Counted from the first letter of the stretch, positions 17,140 through 26,438 are shown. The stretch: 64,000 nucleotides of DNA from Variovorax sp. Root411 (GCF_001425205.1 NZ_LMDW01000015.1:310001-374000), one strand, 5' to 3'. The notes: generated from the sequence alone by a model not told the origin. A program made the numbers and translations.

Positions 17140-18057
17140 TCATGTGAGGGGTAGCGGGGCCTTATTCTTGATCGGCCGTCGCGCCAGGTAGACCCCCGCG
17201 GCCACGATCAGCGCAATGCCCGCCATCGCCAGCCCATCGGGCGGCCTGTGGAACCAGAAAGTGCTGAAGACCACCGCGAGCAGCAGCTGGAAATAGTTGA
17301 GCGGTGCCAGCGTCGCGGCCTCGACGCGCTCGAAGGCGGCCAGCAGCAGCCACTGCGCCAGCCCGCTGCAGGCACCGCCCGCGAGCAGCAACAGCACCGC
17401 GCCGGCAGCGGGCCGCTCGGCCGGCAGAAAGAAGGGCGCGGGCAGGGCGGTGACGACCAGGCACACCAGCGCCGTGTACGCGTACTGCACCGGGCTCGCG
17501 ACCAGCCCCGCGAGGCGGCGCGTGAGCAATTGGAAGATCGCATAGCAGACGGCCGACACCGCCATCAGCACCGTGCCCACCCAGGGCAGGTTGCCGCCGG
17601 GCCGCACGATCAGCAGCATGCCTGCGAAGCCCACGCTCACCGCCACCCAGCGGCTGCGTTGCACCTGTTCGCCGACCAGCCAGGGCGACAGCGCCACCAT
17701 GAGCAGCGGCGCGGTGAAGTAGATGGCGGTGGCCTCGGCCAGCGGCATCCAGATCAGGGCCGTCATGAAGCAGGTGGCGACAGTCGCGAGCATCACGCCG
17801 CGCAACAGCAACAGCTTCTTCTGCGGCGCGCGCCAGATGCGCAAGTCGCCGTGGCGCAGCAGCATCGCGAAGGCAATGCAGATCACCGACAGGTAGCGCA
17901 TCAGGTTGACGAAAGGCGCCGGGTAGAACTGCAGCATGTGCTTGCAGAAGGCGTCGTAGCTCGCGAAGGCCACCAGCGCGCAGAAGAACAACGCAACGCC
18001 GGTGCTCCTGGAGCCCGGCGGGCGCAGCAGCACTGCGGCGCTCGCGGCGGTGTTCAC
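17140..18057 (-). CDS. EamA/DMT-family transporter
   Basis: A 305-residue ten-helix drug/metabolite transporter with two EamA halves (helices from about residue 18 to 295) and a short basic C-terminus (LARRPIKNK). I start it at the GTG at 18057, which overlaps the TGA of the transaminase as GTGA; no ATG fits well upstream of the first helix. Its place within the catabolic operon suggests export of an over-accumulated intermediate or uptake of the substrate; direction and substrate are unknown. It is not closely similar to the EamA protein at 443-1330. Confidence 0.84.
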   Translation of the reverse strand: MNTAASAAVLLRPPGSRSTGVALFFCALVAFASYDAFCKHMLQFYPAPFVNLMRYLSVICIAFAMLLRHGDLRIWRAPQKKLLLLRGVMLATVATCFMTALIWMPLAEATAIYFTAPLLMVALSPWLVGEQVQRSRWVAVSVGFAGMLLIVRPGGNLPWVGTVLMAVSAVCYAIFQLLTRRLAGLVASPVQYAYTALVCLVVTALPAPFFLPAERPAAGAVLLLLAGGACSGLAQWLLLAAFERVEAATLAPLNYFQLLLAVVFSTFWFHRPPDGLAMAGIALIVAAGVYLARRPIKNKAPLPLT

Positions 18058-19448
18058 GCCAGCGAAGCCTCGAAGCGGCCCATCGCGCGATCGAAGCGTT
18101 CGAACATCTCGTCGATCTGCGCGGGCGTGATGATGAGCGGCGGGCAGAAGGCGACGGCATCGCCCATGGCGCGCACGATCAGGCCCTCCTGCAGCGCGAG
18201 TTCGGCCAGCCGTGCGCCGGCCTTCATCGCCGCATCGAAGGGCATGCGCTTCGCCGGATCGGCCGCAAGTTCGAGCGCGCCGATCAGCCCCACGCCGCGC
18301 ACCTCGCCCACATGCGGATGGCCGGCGTAGCGGCGCAGGCCGGCCTGGAACTGCGGCGCCACCGCCTGCACGTGCGCGAGCACCTGCTCGTCCTCGTAGA
18401 TGCGCAGCGTCTCGAGCGCGACCGCTGCAGTCACCGGATGGCCCGAGTAGGTGAAGCCGTGGCCGAAGGTGCCGATCTTTCCGCTGTTGGCGGCCACGGC
18501 CGCATGCACCTGCTCGGACACCATGACGGCCGAGATCGGCACATAGCCCGACGACAGGGCCTTGGCTGCGGTAAGGATGTCGGGCCGCAGGCCGAAGGTG
18601 GTGGAGCCGAACATCTCGCCGGTGCGGCAGAAGCCGCAGATCACCTCGTCGGCGATCAGCAGCACCTCGTACTTGCGCAGCACCGCCTGGACCTTTTCGA
18701 AATAGGTGGCCGGTGGCACCAGCACGCCGCCGGCGCCCATCACCGGTTCCGCGATGAAGGCACCCACGGTGTCGGGCCCTTCGGCCAGGATGCGCTGCTC
18801 GAGCGCGTCGGCCAGCCGCGTGGCGAAGGCCTCTTCGCTTTCGCCGGGCTCGGCGTAGCGGTAGTGATGCGGGCAGTCGACGTGCAGCACGCGGTCGATC
18901 GGCAGGTCGAAGTCGCGGTGGTTGGGCACCAGCCCGCTCAAGCTGGCCGCCGCCACGGTGACGCCGTGGTACGCATTGCGGCGCGCGATGATCTTCTTCT
19001 TGCCGGGCTTGCCGATGGCGTTGTGGTAGTACCAGACCAGCTTGACGGCCGTGTCGTTGGCCTCCGAGCCCGAGTTGGCGAAGAACACCTTGGACATCGG
19101 CACCGGCGCCATCGACAGCAGCTTCTCGGCCAGCGCGATGGCCGCCGCATTCGAGCGGTGGTTGAAGGTGTGATAGCAGGGCAGCGTGTGCAGCGCCTCG
19201 CTGCCGGCTTTCGCGAGGCGCGCGTTGCTGAAGCCCAGCGAGACGCACCACAGGCCCGACATGGCTTCGAGGTAGCGGCGGCCCTGGTCGTCTTCCACGT
19301 AGATGCCGTCGCCGCGCTCGATCACGAGCGGATCGACCTGCGGATGCGCCGCGAGGTTGGTGAAGGGGTGCAGGTGGGCCGCGATGTCGTTGGCGGCGCG
19401 CTCTGCATGTGCCGCTTGCAACGCGGCGGTGGAGATGGATGCGTTCAT
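18054..19448 (-). CDS. class III omega-aminotransferase (putrescine/pyruvate type)
   Basis: A 464-residue PLP transaminase with aldimine lysine K296 (TAAKALSSGY), D267 in IADEVICGF and NSGSEANDT at 125-133. Length and motifs (MSGLWCVSLGF, the CYHTFNHRSN segment, YSGHPV) match SpuC-like omega-amino acid:pyruvate or putrescine:pyruvate transaminases. It would move a terminal amino group from a diamine or omega-amino acid to pyruvate, giving a semialdehyde. Its upstream neighbour is a 2-hydroxyacid dehydrogenase (36-base gap), and it overlaps the exporter downstream. Together with the deacetylase it fits catabolism of an acetylated amine. Confidence 0.87.
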   Translation of the reverse strand: MNASISTAALQAAHAERAANDIAAHLHPFTNLAAHPQVDPLVIERGDGIYVEDDQGRRYLEAMSGLWCVSLGFSNARLAKAGSEALHTLPCYHTFNHRSNAAAIALAEKLLSMAPVPMSKVFFANSGSEANDTAVKLVWYYHNAIGKPGKKKIIARRNAYHGVTVAAASLSGLVPNHRDFDLPIDRVLHVDCPHHYRYAEPGESEEAFATRLADALEQRILAEGPDTVGAFIAEPVMGAGGVLVPPATYFEKVQAVLRKYEVLLIADEVICGFCRTGEMFGSTTFGLRPDILTAAKALSSGYVPISAVMVSEQVHAAVAANSGKIGTFGHGFTYSGHPVTAAVALETLRIYEDEQVLAHVQAVAPQFQAGLRRYAGHPHVGEVRGVGLIGALELAADPAKRMPFDAAMKAGARLAELALQEGLIVRAMGDAVAFCPPLIITPAQIDEMFERFDRAMGRFEASLA

Positions 19449-19484
19449 GTGGCCTGCTCCGTTGTCTTGAAATGCGAGGGCAGC

Positions 19485-20423
19485 TCAGTAGCCCCGGTCG
19501 AGGTCGACGGCCGTGCCCGGCCGCTCGCCGCGCCGTACGAGCGCGAGGTTGTGCAGTGTCTGCTGCGCGATCACCGACGTGTCGGTGCGTGTGGCGATGT
19601 GCGGCGTGACCAGGATGCGCGGGTCGCCCCAGAAAGGGTGGTCGGCCGGCAGCGGCTCCTGCGTGAAGGCATCGAGCGTGGCGGCGGACAACTGGCCGTT
19701 GTCGAGCGCGCGCAGCAAGTCGGCCTCGACAAGGTGTGCACCGCGTCCGACGTTGACCAGGTGCGCGCCGCGCGGCAGCCGCGCGAACAGGTCTGCGCTC
19801 AGGAAGCCCTGCGTCTGCGGCGTCAGCGGCAGCAGGCACACCAGCGTGTCGCAGCCCGCGAGGAATTCATCGAGCTGCGTATCGCCATGGAAGCCCGCGA
19901 CACCGGCCGGCAGGTCGGTCTTCGCGCTGCGGCTCCAGCCGCGCACCGCATAGCCGATGGCGGCCAATGCCTCGGCACAGGCCAACCCCAGGGTGCCGAG
20001 CCCCGCAATGCCGACACGGTGGCGCCCCGGCGGGCTCATCGGCTGCTCCTGCCATGCCCCCATGGCCGCGCTCGCAAGGTACGCAGGCATTTGCCGCTGA
20101 TGCTGGATCACCGCCCAGCACACATACGCCTTCATGCCCGTGGCCATCTCCGGATCGACGATGCGGCACAACGGCAACGCGCGCGGCAGTTGCGGGTCGG
20201 CCGTGATGTGGTCGACACCCGCGGCCAGCGACTGCACCAGCTGCAGCTGCGGCAAGCTCGCCAGCAAGCCGTGCGGCGGATACCAGCAGACGGCCGCATC
20301 GATCTGTTCGAGCGGGCCGAGGTCGGTGCCCAGCCGCAGGTCGATGCCGGGGCAGTGCGCGCGAAAGGCGGGCGCAAGGTAGTGCATGTCGAGCACATCG
20401 CTCAGCAGCGCAACGCAAGGCAT
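19485..20423 (-). CDS. D-isomer-specific 2-hydroxyacid dehydrogenase (GhrA-like)
   Basis: A 312-residue NAD(P)-dependent dehydrogenase with GLGTLG at 141-146 and the catalytic triad R227 (NVGRGAH), E256 (TQEPLP) and H275 (TPHIAT). The spacing resembles glyoxylate/hydroxypyruvate reductase A. It reduces a 2-oxoacid to the D-2-hydroxyacid or the reverse. Its start overlaps the stop of the ABC ATPase gene (TGATG at 20421-20425), which ties it to the transporter. Possible substrates are a 2-oxoacid produced by the transaminase downstream or glyoxylate; sequence alone does not decide. Confidence 0.86.
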   Translation of the reverse strand: MPCVALLSDVLDMHYLAPAFRAHCPGIDLRLGTDLGPLEQIDAAVCWYPPHGLLASLPQLQLVQSLAAGVDHITADPQLPRALPLCRIVDPEMATGMKAYVCWAVIQHQRQMPAYLASAAMGAWQEQPMSPPGRHRVGIAGLGTLGLACAEALAAIGYAVRGWSRSAKTDLPAGVAGFHGDTQLDEFLAGCDTLVCLLPLTPQTQGFLSADLFARLPRGAHLVNVGRGAHLVEADLLRALDNGQLSAATLDAFTQEPLPADHPFWGDPRILVTPHIATRTDTSVIAQQTLHNLALVRRGERPGTAVDLDRGY

Positions 20424-22075
20424 CAGGCCACCTTCGCAGACACATCGGCCTGCCCCGCCAGACGCGGCACCGCGTCGATCAGCTTGCGCGTGTAGGCGTG
20501 CTGCGGATCATTGAGCACCTTGTGCGTCTCGCCGTACTCCACGACTTCGCCGCGCTGCATCACCGCGATGCGGTCGCACATCTGGCCGGCCACGCGCAGG
20601 TCGTGCGTGATGAAGACCATCGCGAGCTGGAACTGCGCGCGCACCTGCGCGAAGAGCTCCAGCACCTGCGCCTGCACCGACACGTCGAGCGCCGACACCG
20701 GCTCGTCGGCCACCAGCAGTTCGGGCTGCATCGCGAGTGCGCGGGCGATGCCGATGCGCTGGCGCTGCCCGCCCGAGAACTCGTGCGGATAGCGCTGTGC
20801 CGCATCGGCGCCCAGGCCCACAAGCTGCAGCAGCTCCATGGCGCGCGCCATCGCCTCGGCCTTGCCCACGCCTTGTGCAATTGGCCCGCCCGCGATGGCC
20901 GCGCCGACGCGGTGGCGCGGGTTGAGCGAGGCGTACGGGTCCTGGAACACCATCTGGATCTTGCCGGCCGCCGCACGCCGGAAGCTCTTGCCCTGCGCGA
21001 GGTTGCGGCCCTTGAAGAGAATGCGACCGCTGTCGAAGGGCGCGAGCCCCACGAGGCAGCGCCCCACGCTCGACTTGCCCGAGCCCGACTCGCCCACGAG
21101 CCCCAGGGTCTCGCCGCGGTGCAGCTCGAAGCTGATGTCCTTCGCCGCCTGCACCGCGCGGCCGCGCTTGAACAGGCTGCCGCTCGAACGGTAGGTCTTG
21201 CACAGGTCCTGCACCTGCAGCACGCGCGTCAGGTCGTCGTGCGGCACGGTCTGCGCCTGGCCGTCTGGAATGGCGGCGATGAGCTTGCGCGTGTAGGGAT
21301 GCTGCGGCGCACCGAGCACCTGCGCGGCCGTGCCGCTCTCGACCACGTGGCCGGTCTGCATGACCACCACGTGGTCGGCAATTTCGGAGACCACGCCGAA
21401 GTCGTGCGTGATGAAGAGCACGGCCGTACCGCGGCGCTGCTGCAGCTCGCGCACCAGCGCGAGGATCTGCGCCTGGGTGGTGACGTCGAGCGCGGTGGTA
21501 GGCTCGTCGGCGATCAGCAGCACGGGCTCCAGCACCAGCGCACAGGCGATCATCACGCGCTGGCGCTGGCCGCCCGAGAGGCGGAAGGGATAAGCGTCGA
21601 TCAGCAGCTCGGGGTCGGGCAGGCCCACGTCGGCCAGCGCCGCGAGGATGCGGCGACGCTTCTCTGCAGCAGGCACGTTGCCGTGCGCATCGAACACTTC
21701 GCCGATCTGCTCGCCGATGCGCATCACCGGGTTCAGCGCGGTCATCGGCTCCTGGAACACCATGCCGATGCGCCGCCCGCGCAGCTCGCGCATCTGCGGC
21801 TCGGTGAGCTGCAGCAGGTCATGGCCGTCGAACAGGATGCGGCCCGCGACCGGCGCCACGTGCGGGCGCGGCAACAGGCCCATGACCGCGTTGGCGATCA
21901 TCGACTTGCCCGAACCCGACTCGCCGACCACGCACAGCGTCTGGCCCGGCATTACCGAGAGCGTGGCGCCTTCGACGGCCAGCGCGCGGTCGGCGCCCGA
22001 GGGCAGCGAGATGCTCAGGTCGACGATGTCGAGCACGGGATGCAGGGGTTTCATTGGCGTGACGGTGGCGTTCAT
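20423..22075 (-). CDS. dipeptide/oligopeptide ABC transporter, fused DppD-DppF ATPase
   Basis: A 550-residue protein with two complete ABC domains. The first has Walker A GESGSGKS around 52-59, signature LSGGQRQR and Walker [13 protein letters not shown]; the second repeats [16 protein letters not shown] and [12 protein letters not shown] in its C-terminal half, each followed by an oligopeptide C-terminal extension. DppD and DppF are usually separate; the fused form (YejF/GsiA-like) is also common. It powers the permeases encoded 3 bases upstream. A small peptide, glutathione-like compound or opine is the normal substrate class. Confidence 0.9.
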   Translation of the reverse strand: MNATVTPMKPLHPVLDIVDLSISLPSGADRALAVEGATLSVMPGQTLCVVGESGSGKSMIANAVMGLLPRPHVAPVAGRILFDGHDLLQLTEPQMRELRGRRIGMVFQEPMTALNPVMRIGEQIGEVFDAHGNVPAAEKRRRILAALADVGLPDPELLIDAYPFRLSGGQRQRVMIACALVLEPVLLIADEPTTALDVTTQAQILALVRELQQRRGTAVLFITHDFGVVSEIADHVVVMQTGHVVESGTAAQVLGAPQHPYTRKLIAAIPDGQAQTVPHDDLTRVLQVQDLCKTYRSSGSLFKRGRAVQAAKDISFELHRGETLGLVGESGSGKSSVGRCLVGLAPFDSGRILFKGRNLAQGKSFRRAAAGKIQMVFQDPYASLNPRHRVGAAIAGGPIAQGVGKAEAMARAMELLQLVGLGADAAQRYPHEFSGGQRQRIGIARALAMQPELLVADEPVSALDVSVQAQVLELFAQVRAQFQLAMVFITHDLRVAGQMCDRIAVMQRGEVVEYGETHKVLNDPQHAYTRKLIDAVPRLAGQADVSAKVA

Positions 22076-22078
22076 TCT

Positions 22079-22924
22079 TCACTTGCCCTTTCCGTGCAGC
22101 CGCGTGTTGAGCCCGTCGCTCAGGCCTTCGCCCACGAGGTTGAGCGCGAGCACGGTCAGCACGATGGCCAGCCCCGGGAACAGCGCCATCCACCAGGCCT
22201 GGCGCAGCACGGTGCGCGCCGCACCGACCATGTAGCCCCAGCTCATCTGGTTCGGGTCGCCAAGGCCGAGAAAGCTCAGGCTGCTTTCGAGCAGGATGGC
22301 CGTGGCCACCATCAGCGAGGCCATCACGATGATGGGCGACATGGCGTTGGGCAGGATCTGCGTGAGGATGATGCGCGGCGTCGACTGTCCCGCGAGCAGC
22401 GCGGCCTGCACGAAGTCGCGCTGGCGCAGCGTGAGGAACTCGCTGCGCACGAGGCGCGCCACAGGCGGCCACGAGACGATGGCGATGGCCACGACGATGG
22501 ACTTGATCGAAGGCTCGAAGATCGCCACCAGCACGATGGCCAGCGCGAAGCTCGGCACGGCCTGGAACAGCTCGGTGAAGCGCATCAGCGCCGCATCGAT
22601 CCAGCCACCGAAGTAGCCGGCCACCGCGCCGAAGCTGACGCCGATCAGCAGCGCCACGAAGGTGGACACCACGCCTATCAGCAAGGAGATGCGCGCGCCG
22701 TAGACGAGGCCGGAGAGGATGTCGCGGCCCAGCGTGTCGGTGCCCAGCAAGAAGCCGGGTTCGGTCCACGGCCGCAAGAAGGGCTGCTCGACCATGGCCC
22801 ACGGATCGTTGGTGGCGAGCCACGGGCCGAGCAGCGCGACGGCTGCCACGATCAGCAGCACGACCATGCCCGCCACGGCGCCCTTGTTGCGGCGAAAGCG
22901 CCGCCAGAAATCGCTTTGCATCAT
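22079..22924 (-). CDS. dipeptide-type ABC transporter permease, DppC-like
   Basis: A 281-residue inner-membrane permease with an N-terminal OppC_N segment (FWRRFRRNKGAVAGM and first helix) and a BPD_transp_1 domain with about five further helices. The EAA-like cytoplasmic loop is at about 174-193 (AALLAGQSTPRIILTQILPN). The first ATG of a tandem pair (22924) is chosen because it overlaps the DppB stop as ATGA. It pairs with DppB as a heterodimeric channel. Confidence 0.9.
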   Translation of the reverse strand: MMQSDFWRRFRRNKGAVAGMVVLLIVAAVALLGPWLATNDPWAMVEQPFLRPWTEPGFLLGTDTLGRDILSGLVYGARISLLIGVVSTFVALLIGVSFGAVAGYFGGWIDAALMRFTELFQAVPSFALAIVLVAIFEPSIKSIVVAIAIVSWPPVARLVRSEFLTLRQRDFVQAALLAGQSTPRIILTQILPNAMSPIIVMASLMVATAILLESSLSFLGLGDPNQMSWGYMVGAARTVLRQAWWMALFPGLAIVLTVLALNLVGEGLSDGLNTRLHGKGK

Positions 22925-23895
22925 GTCAACTCGATCCGCGGATCGACCAGCGTGTACACGAGGTCGGTGATGAGGTTGAAGAGCACGGCCATCGCGGCCG
23001 TCACCAGGAAGGCGCCGAGCAGCAGGCTGTAGTCGCGCTGCAGCAGCGCGTCGAACATCAGGCGGCCGATGCCGGGCCAGGCGAAGACGGTTTCGGTCAG
23101 CACCGCGCCGCCGATCATGCCGCCGGCCTGGATGCCTGCGAGCGTGACCACCGGCAGCAGCGCATTGCGCAGCACGTGCGCGCGCAGGATGCGGCCGGGC
23201 CGCACGCCCTTGGCGCGCGCGGTCTTCACGAAGTCCATCTGCGCCACCTCGAGCATCGCGGCGCGCGTCATGCGCGCATAGACGGCCATGTAGAAAAGCG
23301 CGAGCGTGAGCGCGGGCAGCACCAGGTGCTTCGCCACGTCCAGCACCAGCGCGAAGCCGGTGTGGCCCGAGCCCACGGTCATGAGGCCGAAGCCCGGCAG
23401 CCATTCGAGCTGCACCGTGAACACCAGCACCGCCATCAGCGCGAGCCAGTACAGCGGCGTGGCATAGAACAGCAGCGCCACCACCGTGATGGCGCTGTCG
23501 ACCCAGGTGCCCGCGCGCCGCGCCGACAGCGCACCGAGCGTGATGCCGAACAGCAGCGAGAGCGCGAAGGCACTGCCGGTGAGCAGCAGCGTGGCAGGCA
23601 GCCGGTCCAAGATGAGCTTGAGCACCGGCTGCTGCTGGCGGTACGAGTAGCCGAGGTCGAGCCGCACCACCTTGCCGACGTAGGTGGCGAGCTGCGTCGA
23701 CAGCGGCTGGTCGAGCCCGAACTGCGCGCGCAGCTGCGCGACGAACTGCGGGTCGGACGCGCCGGCCTCGCCCGCCAGCACCGACACCGGATCGCCCGGC
23801 GCGGCGCGCACCAGCATGAAGTTGACCGTGGCGATCAGCAGGATCGCCACCAACCCCTGCAGCACGCGGGTCAACATGAACTGCGTACGTTTCAT
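22921..23895 (-). CDS. dipeptide-type ABC transporter permease, DppB-like
   Basis: A 324-residue six-helix permease of the DppB/OppB type. The N-terminal helix is followed by RAAPGDPVSVLAGE, a periplasmic segment characteristic of the family, and the EAA loop lies at ARAKGVRPGRILRAHVLRNA. It starts 16 bases after the binding-protein stop and ends in an ATGA overlap with DppC, so the permease halves are made together. Confidence 0.91.
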   Translation of the reverse strand: MKRTQFMLTRVLQGLVAILLIATVNFMLVRAAPGDPVSVLAGEAGASDPQFVAQLRAQFGLDQPLSTQLATYVGKVVRLDLGYSYRQQQPVLKLILDRLPATLLLTGSAFALSLLFGITLGALSARRAGTWVDSAITVVALLFYATPLYWLALMAVLVFTVQLEWLPGFGLMTVGSGHTGFALVLDVAKHLVLPALTLALFYMAVYARMTRAAMLEVAQMDFVKTARAKGVRPGRILRAHVLRNALLPVVTLAGIQAGGMIGGAVLTETVFAWPGIGRLMFDALLQRDYSLLLGAFLVTAAMAVLFNLITDLVYTLVDPRIELT

Positions 23896-23911
23896 TCGCT
23901 GCTCCGCGCGG

Positions 23912-25480
23912 TCAGCCGATGCTTGCGGTGCCGAGGCTGTCGTTCAGCCCGATGCCCGAGCTGATGATGTTGTTGAGCTTGGTGCGGTAGAGCGTCGGGA
24001 AGTTGAGCTCCAGCAGCCAGGCCACGGGCACTTCGTCGAGCAGGATCTTCTGCGCCTGCAGGTAGGTGGCCTTGCGCTTCTCGGGATCGGTCTCGCGTGC
24101 GCCGGCATCGAACAGCTCGTCGATCTTCGGGTTCGAGTAGCCCTCGACGTTGTTGAACGGCGAGCCCTTGGCGATGTTGGCGGTGGTGTAGTTGCGCGCC
24201 ACGCCCAGCGCCGGGTCCCCATACTGGTAGACATAGGTGAAGGCGAGGTCGTAGTCCCAGTCGTTCAGGCGCTGGTTCCAGCCGGCCACGTCGGTGGCGG
24301 TCATCTCGACCTTGATGCCGGCCTGGGCCAGGTTCTGCTTCAGGATCTCGGCCTGGCGCGACCAGGTCTCGCCATAGGGCAGCGGCAGCAGCCGCAGGGT
24401 TTCGCCCTTGTAGCCCGATTCGGCCAGCAGCTTCTTGGCCGTCTCGACGTTGCGCGGGTACTTGGCGACGTCGGTGCTGTGGAACTTGATGTTGCTGTTG
24501 AACGGTCCCGTCGCCGGCTTGGCAAAGCCCTGCCACGCAATCTTGGCCATGGCCTCGCGGTCGATGGCGAACATCACGGCCTGGCGGAACTTGACGTTGT
24601 CCATCGGCGCCTTGCGGTTGTTCAGCCACAGCCACGAATGCGGCGCGAAGAACTCCCAGCCCTTGGTGGTGACGGCAACGCCCGACAGCTTGGACAGCCG
24701 CTGCACGTCGAAGTACTCGACCGCGCCGCCGGGCACCAGGTCGACCTTGCCCGACTCGAAGGCCGCCGCGCGCGAAGCCGCGTCGGGAATGACGTGGAAG
24801 TAGACGCTGTCGACCAGCGGCACGTCCTTGACGTGGTACTTGTCGTTGGCCACGAGCTGGATGTACGAGCCCTTGACCCACTCCTTGAACTTGAACGGCC
24901 CGGTGCCGATGGGCGTAGCGTTGGCGGGGTTGGTCGCGAAGTCGGTGCCTTCGTAGATGTGCTTCGGGATCATCGGCATGCTGCCGACCTCGAAGATGCC
25001 GATGAAGGGCCCGAAGGGGTACTTGAGCTTGAACTCGACCGTGAGCGGATCGACCGCGCGGATGCTTTCCACCGCGGCCAGGTTGGCGCGCAGGCGTGCA
25101 TGCGTCTTGCGCAGGAATACGTCGGCGGAGAACACCACGTCGGCCGAGGTGAAGGGCTTGCCGTCGTGCCAGGTGACACCGGGCTTGAGCTTGAAGGTGT
25201 AGAGCGTGCCTTCCTTGTTGACGGTCCACGCGGTGGCCAGCGAAGGCAGCGGCGTGATCTTCTCGTCGTAGCGCAGCAGGCCTTCGTAGATGTTGCCGGA
25301 GATCATCTGCGTCGGGCCGTTCTGCGTGATCCCCAGCATCAGCCCCGGCGGTTCGGGCTGGACGACGGCGTTGATCGTGCCGCCCTTCCTGCCCGCGGCC
25401 AGAAGGTGCAGGGGAACGCCAGCCAGCGTCAGGCCGGCGGTGGCGGCGGCACCCATCTGGATGAGGTTGCGACGTTTCAT
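23912..25480 (-). CDS. dipeptide-type ABC transporter substrate-binding protein, DppA-like
   Basis: A 522-residue SBP_bac_5 protein with a Tat-like signal (MKRRNLIQMGAAATAG, hydrophobic stretch to about residue 29) and the long three-domain fold of peptide binding proteins. Recognisable blocks include YEGLLRYDEKITPLPSLA and TFKLKPGVTWHDGKPF. It binds the ligand in the periplasm for the DppB/C/DF system directly downstream. Members bind dipeptides, oligopeptides, opines, glutathione or nickel. Given the downstream genes, hydroxylysine- or hydroxyproline-containing peptides or an N-acyl amine are attractive ligands, but this is inference. Confidence 0.9.
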   Translation of the reverse strand: MKRRNLIQMGAAATAGLTLAGVPLHLLAAGRKGGTINAVVQPEPPGLMLGITQNGPTQMISGNIYEGLLRYDEKITPLPSLATAWTVNKEGTLYTFKLKPGVTWHDGKPFTSADVVFSADVFLRKTHARLRANLAAVESIRAVDPLTVEFKLKYPFGPFIGIFEVGSMPMIPKHIYEGTDFATNPANATPIGTGPFKFKEWVKGSYIQLVANDKYHVKDVPLVDSVYFHVIPDAASRAAAFESGKVDLVPGGAVEYFDVQRLSKLSGVAVTTKGWEFFAPHSWLWLNNRKAPMDNVKFRQAVMFAIDREAMAKIAWQGFAKPATGPFNSNIKFHSTDVAKYPRNVETAKKLLAESGYKGETLRLLPLPYGETWSRQAEILKQNLAQAGIKVEMTATDVAGWNQRLNDWDYDLAFTYVYQYGDPALGVARNYTTANIAKGSPFNNVEGYSNPKIDELFDAGARETDPEKRKATYLQAQKILLDEVPVAWLLELNFPTLYRTKLNNIISSGIGLNDSLGTASIG

Positions 25481-25550
25481 GGGGCGAACTCCTTCTGGCT
25501 CTTTCGAGGTGGTGGACAGGGTCAGGGAACGGGAGGGGAAAGCGGGGCGA

Positions 25551-26342
25551 TCAGTCGCGAAACGAGGTGGCCGGCGCGGACTCGATGCGCTGCAGCAACG
25601 CGCGCCATTCGCGCGCGTTCGGGTCGGCCTGGCCGGGCAGGTGGCTGCCGCCGCCAGCTTCGTATTGCTGCGCGGTCTTCTCGCTGACCTCGGCCGACAC
25701 AGGGTAGACCGGCTGGCCGCTCGATTCGATGGCCACCTGCACGCGGCAGGCGCGCTCCAGGTTCAGCATCAGGATGAAGGCCTCCGACACCGTGCGGCCC
25801 AACGTCACCAGGCCGTGGTTACGCAGGATGAGCGCGCGCGCCGTCGGGCCGAGGTCAGCCACGAGACGCTCGCGCTCCTCGGGGTCGAGCGCGATGCCCT
25901 CGAAGTCGTGATAGACCACGCGCTGATAGAACTGCAGCGCCCACTGGTTGCAGGGCTGCAGCCCGCCGGCCAGCGACGACACCGCCACGCCGGCCACCGT
26001 GTGCGTGTGCAGCACGCAGGCCGCGTCGTGGCGCGCCGCGTGCACCGCGCTGTGGATGGTGAAGCCGGCTGGGTTCACGTCGTACGGCGAGTCGTCGAGG
26101 ATGCGGCCCGCAAGGTCGATCTTGACCAGCGACGAGGCCGTGATGTCGCGAAACAGCATCCCGAAGGGGTTGATCAGGAACTGGTCTTCGGTGCCCGGCA
26201 CACGCGCGGAGATGTGCGTGTAGATGCTGTCGTCCATGCCGTAGTGCGCCACCAGCCGATAGGCCGCGGCCAGGTCCTGTCGGACCTGGCGCTCGGCGTC
26301 GGAGACCGGCGGGGCCTTGCGGTCCACTGCGTGCAGTTGCAT
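25551..26342 (-). CDS. class II aldolase/adducin family protein
   Basis: A 263-residue protein of the AraD/FucA fold. Zinc-binding histidines are visible as H112 and H114 (LHTHT) and H176 (RNHGLV); a catalytic acid is not obvious, and in many adducin-like members the aldolase role is unproven. It could cleave a hydroxy-oxoacid or act as a decarboxylase or isomerase. It is the first gene of the long operon, 70 bases before the binding-protein start, and an operator-like palindrome lies about 70 bases upstream. The link to the same pathway rests on shared direction and short spacing. Confidence 0.82.
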   Translation of the reverse strand: MQLHAVDRKAPPVSDAERQVRQDLAAAYRLVAHYGMDDSIYTHISARVPGTEDQFLINPFGMLFRDITASSLVKIDLAGRILDDSPYDVNPAGFTIHSAVHAARHDAACVLHTHTVAGVAVSSLAGGLQPCNQWALQFYQRVVYHDFEGIALDPEERERLVADLGPTARALILRNHGLVTLGRTVSEAFILMLNLERACRVQVAIESSGQPVYPVSAEVSEKTAQQYEAGGGSHLPGQADPNAREWRALLQRIESAPATSFRD

Positions 26343-26402
26343 ATCGCGTTCCTTTTCACCGGCCCGGCTGGCAGGCCAAGCCCTTGTTTGGGTTCATCGG
26401 GG

Positions 26403-26438
26403 TGACTGCAAACTGTCGACAGTCAACCGACGACAGTC
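26403..26438 (-). promoter_or_regulatory. palindrome cluster, candidate operator of the long operon
   Basis: ACTGTCGACAGT (26412-26423) is a perfect 12-bp palindrome, and CGACAGTC occurs at 26417-26424 and again at 26431-26438, 14 bases apart. An outer TGACTG/CAGTCA pair (26403-26408, 26420-26425) overlaps it. A -35-like TTGACT on the minus strand (26421-26426) overlaps the palindrome, but I cannot find a convincing -10. FadR-type GntR proteins often bind such TGTCGACA cores; the regulator at 16392-17126 is the likely partner. Confidence 0.5.
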
